DNA from: Epichloe hybrida
Taxonomy: Eukaryota > Ascomycota > Sordariomycetes > Hypocreales > Clavicipitaceae
Assembly: GCA_019022495.1 (NCBI GenBank)
Contig: JAFEKR010000009.1
Location: 62,001 to 126,000 of the forward strand
DNA: 64,000 nucleotides
Direction: 5' to 3'
The first letter of the stretch is position 1. Every line of letters starts with the position of its first letter. Shown here one piece after another: positions 14,385 to 24,300 of this stretch. The position numbers and the translations under genes were made by a program. The notes beneath the pieces were generated by a model, which saw nothing but the letters and a program-made list of their open reading frames with translations, was not told where the DNA came from and ran no database searches.

Positions 14385-14505
14385 AGAGAATTATTTTATA
14401 CTACTATAATAAAAGGTATTATAAATATCTAGTTAAATAGAAAGGCTATAATGCTTTAGAGAATTCTTAGGTATTAAAAAGGGATTTTATTACTAGAGAA
14501 ATTAT
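14385..14505 (+). pseudogene. Chromodomain remnant at gypsy integrase C-terminus
   Basis: Translation gives 'YYKYLVK', a TAG stop, 'KGYNALENS', a second TAG stop, then 'VLKRDF'. This is the fungal chromoviral chromodomain pattern 'YLVKWKGY...ENSWE' with both tryptophan codons changed to TAG. It places the element among chromoviruses, whose chromodomain directs integration to heterochromatin. Confidence 0.75.
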
Positions 14506-16401
14506 TAATAACTATAAGTAATAGCTAAGTAGTAAAGTTAATATAAGGTAATTATGTTTTATAACTTAATATACTAAAGATATTAGAAAATAAAGTTAAT
14601 TTACTTAGATAACTTAAATAATCTATTACATAGCTACTAAGCACTTATCTCTCTATAATAGAGTTAGCCCTTAAGACTACTAATCCCTTATTATTATTAG
14701 TAGCTATAGGAGCTATAGAGAAAGAGGCCTTAGGAGTATCTTTATTATTAAAATCCCTCTCTTTATATATATAAACCTAAAGTGCACTAGGAAGCTTAAT
14801 AAGACTAATGTATTTAGGTAAATTAATAGTATTTAGTGTAAACTACTAGTAAGTTAGTTAAGCATTAGCTATATATATTAAGAAAGCTTACCTTTAGGAT
14901 ATTCTAGGCTATAAAGTAAAGATAGTTTATAATATTAATCTAAGTCTTTAGATTTATAGTGTTACTTAGTAGTGCTATTATAGTGTATTTATTATACTTT
15001 ACCTTATAGGTAGTATTAGTAAATATTTAAGTATAGTAAATATAATTACGCTTATTAGAATTTTTATAAACTAAAATAGTATTCTATAGCTTTTTCTTTG
15101 CTTTTATAATAGGCTAGTAGTAAGTTAGTAGTAATTTAGTGTCTAGGAAATAGAATTATACTTACTTTATTTTAATAGTAATAGCTACCTTTAGGAGTAG
15201 CTTTAATAAGTTTAAATAGCCTATTATAAAGCTATATAATTTAAGCTAGAGTCTAGTAGCATATTAGTAATAACTAGGTAAATTCTAGTTAAGAGAGATA
15301 TACTATAATATAGTTTTTATTATTTTAGAAGTAAAGAAGTTATACTTAAAGATTTATTATATTTAGCTAGGAAGGTTTTTTTATTAATAAGGTATCTTAA
15401 AATCTTATAAGTGCTATTTTTTAGGAGAATATTTTATATTACTACTTACTAATAATAGTATATATATAGAATCTTTTTTAAAGTTATTTTACTAGTAGTA
15501 AGTTAGTAATAAAGATACTATAAGAATATAATAAACTTATAATAAGATTTTAAAAGAAGTTTGCTTTTAAGGAGACTTTATAGAAGATTTCTTAGTTAAT
15601 AAATCTTCTTAAGGCATTAATAAAGGCAGAGTTTAGGCATAAGACTTAAATATAGTAAACTAGCTATAAGTTAGCTATAATAGACTAGATAAGGAAGTTA
15701 TACTAATAAGAGTATAAACTTATAAGCTAGATAAGGGTAAGAAACTAAGATAAATAAGAATAGATAATAATAATAATTAGGGACTAAAAGAGGTTAGTAA
15801 CTACTAAGTAATAGTAATAAGAGAGCTACTACTTAGCTAGTAAGGGTAACTTATAAGGTTAAGGGATATTATAAAAGAAAGGAAAAGTGTAAAAGGAGGG
15901 AAAAGTTAGTCTCTTTTATATTAACCCTAGACCCCTTAAGTAATCTAACGCACTATATATAGGTAATTTATAAATTATAATAATAACTATTAGCACTACT
16001 AAACGCATATATGCCTAATAGCTATAAGCTTATAGTAACTATAATATAAGCCCTCTAGTTAGACTATTTAGAACCCTAGTATTAGGTACCTTATTTATTT
16101 AACTAATTATAAAAATTAATATAGGTTATCTATATTGTTTTTTCTAGCTATATAATAGGCAATAACATTTGTTTTACTATAGTAAAGCCACGTATAAGCT
16201 ACTATTAAAATATTACTAACTATAATAAGGGGTTATTTTTAATTAGTGGCATTATTATTATTATTTCTTTTTATTTACCTATGCGTCTAGATATAAGGTG
16301 CCTTATCTTATTTTTCCTTATAAAGCTTTAATATAGTAACTACGCCCTAAGTAAGTAACTTATTTTATAATTAAGGTTAATTATATATAGGGGGGGTATT
16401 A

Positions 16402-16671
16402 TATTAGGAGTGTAAAGGTTAAAGATAGGATATTTATTAAAGTAAGTCTTTAAAGAACCTTTAGGCTATACGGATAATAAAGAGGCTAGCTAGCTATAAG
16501 ATAGCTATGTGCTTATAAAGTGGGGTATTTATTAAAGACTATGTATATTATTAGTGCTAGGTTAGAGATTAAAACCTTCACGCACCTGCCCTTAGCTAGC
16601 ATCTATCTAGTAGTAACTGCGATAGTCTTAGCCATCACTTTGTTCTTAACCTTTTGGTGCAAGCCGTGACA
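16402..16671 (+). repeat. 3' LTR of gypsy element
   Basis: 270 bp. It starts with the mutated TATTAGGAG (TGTCAGGAG in the 5' copy) and ends AAGCCGTGACA. The inner (left) half is the more RIP-mutated and the outer half is nearly intact, a mirror image of the 5' LTR. Confidence 0.88.
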
Positions 16672-16676
16672 ATTAT

Positions 16677-17290
16677 AGTTTTAATATACTAATATATGAT
16701 ACTATTAGGATTTTACCTCTTTATAAAGAGAACCAAGCTAATATCAATATTAGCAAGCAAGATTAACACGCAAATACCTAATTTATAGTTAATCTTGCAG
16801 GGCCTAGTTAACCTAGGACTTTTGAAAATCCTAGGCCTAAGCCTAAAACTAACCTTTATAAAGGTTTATTTCCTAATAAGAGAGAAAAGTCTATTCAAAA
16901 GAATAGAAAAAATGAGATTTTTACTTATACTAAGCTAGATATTTAAGAAGATAAAGTAAGTAAATCCCTTTCTTATATTAATAATCTTATTAATATATTA
17001 ATATTATTATAGGAGGATATCTTTAAATAGTAGGAAGATAATACTAAATCTTTCCCCATTTTAAGTATTATTGCTAGGAAATACCTAGCTATTCCTGCTA
17101 CCTCTGGTGCTATAGAAAGCACTTTTAATACTAGAGGTAATATTCTTATAAAGAGATAAACTTCTTTAAAGAATTTTACTTTAAAGGAATTAATCTTATT
17201 AAAGAATTAGGAAAAGGAGGAAATATTATTACTAAGCAATACTCAGAGCTTTATGATTATTATAGCTCTAATTCTAAAGAGTCTATATCT
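16677..17290 (+). pseudogene. hAT transposase, C-terminal part (after the gypsy insertion)
   Basis: Plus-strand translation at about 17050-17215 gives 'SIIARKYLAIPATSGAIE', then 'STFNTRGNIL', then 'LKELILLKN'. This is the hAT C-terminal dimerisation region ('ILARDYLAIPATSVxSERxFS...G'). An in-frame stop follows 'LIKR' near 17157. The piece completes the transposase begun at 6573 and shows that the gypsy element landed inside the coding region. Confidence 0.85.
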
Positions 17291-17549
17291 TCTTTAAAGG
17301 AAGATTCTAACTTAGGTAAATCTAATGATTTATCTAATATTGAATCTTCCTCTAAAGATAATATTTATTCTAATTTAGACCTTTAAGTAGGTTATTATAA
17401 GGGTTTTTTCCTAGTTTAGTCTAGTTTTCCCTTAATAAATTTTTTTATATTTATAAATGTTTTGCTATATTTTATAGTATTTTTACTATTATTTTTACTA
17501 TTATCTTTACTATTATTTTTACTATTATTATTACTATTATTATTATTTT

Positions 17550-17880
17550 AAAAAAACATAAAAAAGAAAAGTATTTTATTTTATTAATATTTTTAAAAAC
17601 CTTAAAAAGTATAGCTTTTCTTATAGTAATTCCCTTATACTTACTTATATTTATATATAAGTTATTTATTTACTATTTAATTTTAATTAAACTTTAACAC
17701 TAATAATATTCTAAGTTATATAAGCAATATAAGTAATATATATATAAGCTATTAGAACCTATTATAAGCTATTATAAGCTATTATAAGCTATTATAAGCT
17801 ATTATAGGGTATTATAAGCTATTATAGAGTATTATAAGCTATTATAGAGTATTATAAGCTATTAAAAGGTATTATATAAA
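17550..17880. repeat. hAT 3' subterminal region with ATTATAAGCT decamer array
   Basis: About a dozen head-to-tail copies of a 10-bp unit (ATTATAAGCT, some reading ATTATAGAGT) lie at 17757-17875. They are preceded by a block with 'AAAAACATAAAA', 'TTTTTAAAAACCTTA' and 'AAACTTTAACACTAATAAT'. The same block order with the same decamers recurs at 59.87-60.18 kb and, inverted, at 61.74-62.05 kb, tying those elements to this hAT family. Confidence 0.85.
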
Positions 17881-17996
17881 CTATATATACCTTATAATAA
17901 AGGAATTTAACTTAAAACTAAAAAAAAAGAAAAAAAATACAAAACAATACAAATAATACAAATAATACATGTATTGTATTGTATTGCAATGCTCTG

Positions 17997-18004
17997 AGCA
18001 TAAG
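17997..18004. repeat. 8-bp target-site duplication of hAT element (right copy)
   Basis: AGCATAAG, identical to 4546-4553, directly after the right terminal repeat. Confidence 0.9.
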
Positions 18005-18309
18005 TGGTAAGCTATAAGATAGAAGAGATATAAAGAGATAAAATAAATATAGTTATAAAGGAAGGGGAAATTATATTAATTTATACTATAAGTAGAACTT
18101 AAATAAATTTAAGTTTAACTATAGTTATAAATTATAACTATATCTTACGCTAATATAGCTATAAAGTTTATTATAAACTTTGCTCTAACCTTATAGCCCC
18201 TTATATTTATAACCTTAGAGCTTATTTATTACTGTGAATTTAAGCATTTAGTTATTAATTGTTTTACTAGCTAGATATTGCTAGTAATTGTGTTATAAAA
18301 AATCAGATG

Positions 18310-18356
18310 CATTGGCTATAACCAATGAGGTAAAAAAAAAATTAAAAATCAGTAAA
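18310..18356. repeat. Repeat end with ATTGG...CCAAT palindrome, shared with 58.73 kb
   Basis: A stretch with ATTGGCTATAACCAAT followed by a T/A-rich run and AAAAATCAG. The reverse complement recurs at 58733-58771 (GATTTTTAATTT ... TTAGTTATAGCC) next to a foldback element. It is likely the end of another repeat family; type unknown. Confidence 0.55.
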
Positions 18357-20060
18357 CTTATCTTCTATAACTTCTATAATAGTATATATAATAGCCTTAT
18401 TATATATTACCTTTATAAACTTATAAGGAGTTATAAGTAAAAAGGCTATTTTCCTTTTCTTAAATAATTACTCTTATAAGTATAAATAAAAATATATATA
18501 TTCTTTAGTAAGTATATATATTCTTTAGTAAGTATATATATTTTAATTAAGATAAAACTTCCCTTAACTCTTAAGTCTTTATTTATAGCTATATATAATA
18601 GCTTAAAGTCCTTTTCTTTCTCTCTTAAGTCTTTAATTATAATAAGTATCTTATAAATACTATATTAAAAGACTATAAGAGCCTTTATTACCTAGAGAAT
18701 AAGTACTATAGCCTTAGCCTAATTAAGCTTATAGTTTTTTATAAATTTAATACTAATAATATTAAGCTTAGTATAGCTATTTAGATTTACTACTATTTTA
18801 ATATCTTTATACTTATAAATAGTAGCTAGTATATAAAATTAATACTTAATTAATACCTTAGTATTTAAGGTAAAGGTAAGGGCCTTTACTTTTACTTTAA
18901 GAAGTTTCCCTAGCTATCTTAAGGCTTTTTTCTTAGCTTATTATACTTATTTATAAGGTAATTTAAACTATTATAGTTATAATATTATCTCTTATCCTTA
19001 ACTTTACTATTATTTAAGTATATAGCTAGGCCTTTTTCCTAGTCTTTATTTCTTTAATTCTTATAAGGCCTATAACCTTAAGAGAAGTTATTTTTATAAT
19101 ATTAGGGATTCTTATATAGTTCTTTATTTTCTAAGTACTTAGGCTTTTACTTATTCTTTAGTATAGCCTCCTAAAATTACTAAGTAAGTTATATAACCTT
19201 TTCCTATATTTTCCTAGTAATAAAGGTATATAAATTAATATAGTTTTATAGCTTAAGAAGTAATTTTATAAAGAATATAAGAGTATAAGACTTTTCTAGG
19301 GCTTTTTCTAAGTATATCTCTAGTAAATCTAGGAAAATACTAAATTTAATAAGGCTTTAATCCTTATATTACTTTATATTCTTAAGCTATATAGCTATTT
19401 AAGTATTATAGTTTATAAAGTCCTTAAGTAATATAAGTATTTAAGTCTAGAATTTATTTTAGTTATTCTTAAGGTTATCCTAGCTATTAGCTTATTATTT
19501 ATTAAGGTATTTATCTTATCTTACCTTATAGTTAGTATATATATAGTTAAGTATAAAGAGAATCTTTTAGCAATTATATTAGTATTTTTTCTTTACCTTA
19601 TTAAAGGTATAGTTTAGGTTATTTATTTATATCTTATATTTCTATAAGTTTATAAGGTATTAAAGCTTAGTAATATTCTTAACTTTAATCTCTTAGTTAC
19701 TATTACTTAAGGAAGTACTAGCTTTTTACTTACTTTTCCCTTATACTTTCCTTAAGTTACTCTTAAGGTTAATAAGCTTTTATTCTTATTTTTATAATCT
19801 TTAGAGTTTTTCTAATTAAGTAATTTACTTTAGTATTACTATAGCTTTACTATAAGGGGTAAAGAGTCTTATTATAAGTATAGTTTTAGTAGTATGTAGT
19901 ATATCTTTACCTATAGTATTACCTTTATTTAATTAGGTATAACTCTTATTTATTAGGGTTAGGTTATTATCTAATATTACTCTAGTAAATTAAGTAGTTC
20001 TTTCTCTTATATTACTCTTAGGTAGCTAGTAAGAGAAGCTTTAAAATTATAAGAATAATA
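18345..20060 (-). mobile_element. Probable gag/protease part of the minus-strand gypsy element
   Basis: On the minus strand, around 18.7-18.9 kb, a translation containing 'KIVVNLNSYTKLNIISIKF' fits a retroviral-type aspartic protease ('VDSGS' read as 'VNLNS' after G-to-A and C-to-T changes). A Tyr/Asn-rich stretch near 18.93-19.1 kb could be a degraded nucleocapsid region. Orientation and order fit the reverse transcriptase at 3.8-4.2 kb on the other side of the hAT insertion. I infer one element split by the hAT. No LTR was identified. Confidence 0.5.
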
Positions 20061-20079
20061 GTAGCTAGTGTGTGCTATA

Positions 20080-20725
20080 ATACGCGCGCCTATAAACGCG
20101 CGATTGCGATGACAAGCACAAGGGATCGCAAGGATAAATAACATAACAAGGGATAACAATATTAGTCATCTAGGTAAGGGGACTATTTAATCTATAAAGA
20201 GATTACCTATAGCTAGATTCTTTTAAGGGTTTTTATGCATGCCTAACTTTAGATTTTTAACTTAAATGCCTAGCGCTACTATGGCTGCTATTGTGCTTAC
20301 CTTAATAAGATAAATTAATAAGATTATTCCCTTAACTTAACTAAAAAGTCACTTCTAATCTAATAGACTATTTAATCTAAATTATCTCTATCTATAGAGA
20401 TAGATTTAGCTATTATTATAATTACTACTGTTAAGTTAATTAACCCTTTTAACGTGAGCAGACGTCACCACTACCTACGACCATGGGCTAGCATTGTGTC
20501 TTTTGGGGTGTTGTTTTCCGCTTGACAAACTAGGTAAAAAGTATAAGGGCTCTAGTATATTAACTAAAGCTTACTAAGTCTAAGTGTGTTATATGTGTAA
20601 GTCACTGTCTTATAGCTAGTGGCTCGCTAGTGTCACGTAGACCTAGCCCTAGGGCCTTGCTAGCCCATGGGGTGTGCTAGTGCACCTGTTATTGTGAGTG
20701 GGGCCTCACAATTTTATAATATAAA
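20080..20725. other. RIP-spared GC-richer patch with inverted repeats
   Basis: Within the AT-rich block, 20085-20150 (with GCGCGCC and CGCGCG) and 20450-20715 retain CpG, CpA and TpG. A 13-bp inverted repeat CCATGGGCTAGCA / TGCTAGCCCATGG lies near 20482 and 20663. A hairpin ATTGTGAG-TGGGGC-CTCACAAT lies at about 20691-20712. No coding potential was recognised. It may be an LTR or small element end. Confidence 0.5.
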
Positions 20726-20825
20726 CTATTTACTTATTATTATACTAGATATATTCTTTACGCTAGCTAGCTAACTATGTAGCTATTCCTAGTACTCCAT
20801 CCGCTTAGTTAAGAGGGAAAACCCT

Positions 20826-20872
20826 TTGCTAGGAAGAAAAACCCCCTTTACTAGGAAGAAAAACCCCCTTGC
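20826..20872. repeat. 22-bp tandem duplication
   Basis: The unit CTAGGAAGAAAAACCCCCTT(TA) occurs twice head to tail. It lies in an open stretch that starts only with TTG and resembles no protein known to me. Confidence 0.7.
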
Positions 20873-21399
20873 GTCTGTTAGCGGGCTAGCGCTAACCCTC
20901 TTCCAGGTCTACACCGCATTAGGTGTGATTAATTATAGGTGTTTAGTGCTAGCTTACACTAGCCTTATCCTAAAGAAAATAAAAAAGAAAGGAAAAAGTA
21001 TAGTAATAGTCCTAACTAGCTCCCTTTAGTACTAGTTTAGACTTACTTTAACCTAGCTTTATATCTCTTACTTTACCCTAGGGTATAGTAAATTTAGATT
21101 TATAATAATAATTTACTTTTTATTTACTTTACTTCTAACTTTTCTAGTGCCTTACTTTTTAGCTAAATCTAATCTAGTACTAGTCTAAATATCTTATAAA
21201 GTCTAAGTATATAGTTTTATTTAATTATAGTAAGGGGTAAGTAATTTAAGCCTAGTAACTAGGCGGTATTGCTCCTAGATTAGTTATGCGCTATCTATGC
21301 GTTTACTTATCTTATACTTTATTTTCTAGCTAATATTATAGTTAGTCCCCCCCCCCCCTCTCTCTTAAGTATAAAAAAGAGCTTCTTTCCCCTTAAGGT

Positions 21400-24300
21400 T
21401 TTAATTTTTTTTCTTTTCTTATAATAAATTTCCTATAGGTTCTTTTCCTTCCTATCCCTTTTAGGAGCTATTTAAGGCTTCTTTAGTCTAGTGCTAGTTT
21501 AAATACTAATATTTTATATAGAAAAACACGCTATAATATTACTAAGCTCTATAAGTACCTTATTTTTAGTGCTATTCTAGCTTTAATTTGCCTAGGAACT
21601 TATAACCTTAGATAAGTATTTAAGGAAGTCCTTAACCTAGAAGTAATTAGATTAGGTAAAGGTAAAAGGCCTAGAAGTAAGTCCTCTTTGCCTTTATTTT
21701 ACCTTATTTCTAGGTCTAACCTAGGGTAGCTAGGTAAGCTATAAGAGATTTAGTGTGTGTCCTATAAGACACAATCTATTAAAAATAAGGGCTATTAGTG
21801 CTATAATATTATTAGTAAGTTAGTTTATTTCTAGTCTAAGGGTAAGGCTAATCTATATATAAAGAGGTAATATCTAATGCCTATTTTAATTATTAGATTT
21901 ATAATTATATATATATTAAGGTAATATTAACTCCTACGCTTATTCTAAGCTTACTCTAGTGCTAATTTGCTTATAGCTAAACATCACTAGCTAGTAAGGG
22001 GAATATTAGTAGTTAGTTAAGACCTAGGCTAGTATAGTTACTAGGAGTAATATAAGTGGTTTTACTCTAGCTTAGTAATAGCTTTATTCTATAGCTAACT
22101 TTAATTATCTAGGCCCTAGAGGACTATATAGCTTAGGTTAAGAAACTTTATACTAAAAACTATACTAAGAAGAAATAGGGCGTTACTATAGTAAGCCTAG
22201 ACCTAGCTAGGTCTAGGTTTATAAAGAAATAATATAATAAGGTTATCTTTTAGCTCTAGTAGCTTAATACCTAAGTAATAAAGATAAACTAGCTCCTAGC
22301 TACTAGCCTATTAGCTAAGGGTAAGAGTAAGGTAATAGAGAATATAATCCCTATTCCTAAGGAGAAATAAGGCTAATTCTAGGTTAGTAAAGGGGTAGTA
22401 GTAGGCTAGTGTAAAATAATACCTATAGCTTTTTAACTTAAAATTAATCTAATAACTATTCTAAACCTATAGTCTTCCTATTATAGTGTGATTTTGCCTT
22501 ATATCTAGCCTGCCTCTGTGGCTATACTATTTTACCTAGTGCCTCTCTCTAGTTATTTATAGTGTTTATTTATTAGTTAGTTTAGTTACCTCTAGGGTAG
22601 CCTAGATCCTCCTCTAGTTTATATTAACTAAAGGCTAGGTCTTATGCTAATATATAGTATTAAAGTCTTCTTATACTAAGGAACTACTTTATAATATATC
22701 TTACCTTTAGGGGATTATCTAGGGCTAGCCTTACCTCCTATATATCTCTAGGCTATCTTATTTAGGGGTGTCTATAGTTATAGTTAGTGTAATTAATAAT
22801 TATATAGTACTAGTCTTTAACTATATAACTATAGCTATATAGGGGCAAAGCTACCCTAGGAACATGCCTTTAGAAAAGAAACTTATTAAGGCTAATCTTT
22901 CCTATATATAATTATACTATTATAAAGGAGATATACTTATTAAGCCTAGTGTGAAATTTCTAGATTTCCTTTAGGTTATAGGTAGGTAAGTAGTTCTCTA
23001 TTAGCTCTCTTCTATGCCTATATTATCTCTATTGCCTATTAAAGTGCTAGTTTTCTTATCTTTTCTTTTACTCCTTATATAGTTATATATCTAGTTTATT
23101 ATTAGTAAGTAAGGGTTTTCTTCTATATTATAGTACTATTTATACTAAGTTAGCTATGGCTTATATCTTATTTATTATTTCGCTAAGTATAATCCTTTTC
23201 TTAAACTTTTACTTTATCTTATTTAAGTAAAGGTCTAGGGGGGGGATATAGGTTTTAACTTCTAGCTAAGTAATTAGTATAGCCTTAAATACTTTAGCTA
23301 TAGTCTAGAGATAAGTTAATTAGTTTACTATAAAACTTCTAACTATTCCTTATAGTTTTCCTCCCTTCTTAGTTAAGGTATAGTAAGCGCTTGCCCTATA
23401 GGTAAGAATAAGCTAGACTACCTATATATATATAAGCTAGGTATCTCTAAAGCTAATGCCCTATGCTAATATTACTAATATAAAGAGTGTAAGCTACTAC
23501 TAGGCTAGTTTTCCCTTAAGGATATTCTTATAAGCACTTTAGTTAAGTTTTTTATTTACCTATACCCTAAGGAATTAGTATACCTTTATTAGCGCTATCT
23601 CCTTTATACTAAGCTAGACCCTAGCCTATAAGGGCTTATAGGCCTTACTAAAGTATATAAGTTTAGTTTTTACTAGGTTAAACTTTACTCCTATTTCTTT
23701 TACCTATTCCTTATAGATCTTTTAAGTAACCTTAAGTTTTCTCTAGGTTTATACTATATTTTTACTAAATACTATAATATTTATATTATTAGCAAATCTA
23801 ATTACTACTATACCTAGGATAGCCTAAAGGTATATATAAAGTTCTATAAAGTAAAGGAGAAAAAGAATTAGTAAAAAAGGAAATCCTTATAAGGTACTAG
23901 CCTTAATCTTAAAGGGTCTAGAGAGTTCTCTATTAAAGCTAAGCTAGCTTATTTTATTTACTAGGAAGCTTTATATTATAGCTATTAGCTAGTAAGGGAT
24001 TTCTATTAGGATTAGTAAGTAAATTAAGTATAAGTAGCTAACTTTATTAAAAGTAAATAAGATATTTATCTAGGTAAGTAAGGTAATTTTGCCCTTACTC
24101 TAGGCCTCTCTTATGCACTTTACTAAGACCCTAATTATAGTCTTTATTAACCTATTTATCTTATTCCTTATCTATAGCTCTAGGAGAAGTCCTTTTGCCT
24201 TAGTAAAGGCTATAAGTTACTTTATAATTATTACTTCTATGATTTTTCCTATAATATTTAGTAAGGAGATAAGCCTCTAAGCATTAGCTCTCCTTATCTC

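Larger units (their letters stand above)
8850..16671 (+). mobile_element. Full-length Ty3/gypsy (chromodomain-type) LTR retrotransposon, RIP-degraded
   Basis: 7,822 bp, framed by two 270-bp direct LTRs and a 5-bp duplication. Plus-strand remnants appear in the usual gypsy order. A gag-like region lies near 9.6-10.3 kb. Reverse transcriptase has a 'KKGGKLRLYMDYKGLNK' block at about 11361-11411 and a mutated catalytic box near 11,675-11,715 in which the two Asp codons read Asn. RNase H-like sequence follows at 12.0-12.4 kb and an integrase core near 13.4-13.9 kb. A C-terminal chromodomain-like block lies at about 14390-14500, its aromatic-cage Trp codons now TAG. A G-rich polypurine tract (run of G at 16390-16396) precedes the 3' LTR. 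Stops throughout make it inactive. Confidence 0.9.
4554..17996 (+). mobile_element. hAT-superfamily DNA transposon, split by a nested gypsy element
   Basis: Bounded by the 10-bp terminal inverted repeat CAGAGCATTG / CAATGCTCTG and by perfect 8-bp target duplications. The interior encodes a recognisable hAT transposase on the plus strand (6573-8845 and 16677-17290). That coding region is interrupted by a complete LTR retrotransposon at 8850-16671. Without that insert and its duplication the hAT would be about 5.6 kb. The left subterminal 1.5 kb carries tandem repeats and ATTGT/ACAAT pentamer arrays. The right subterminal region carries a 10-bp tandem repeat. Stops in the transposase and the interruption make it non-functional. 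Restless and related fungal hATs share the TIR/TSD plan, but I cannot assign a named family. Confidence 0.88.

Noticed and set aside
20826..21029. 67-codon frame in the repeat block
   Set aside because: Starts only at TTG, includes a 22-bp duplication and resembles nothing.
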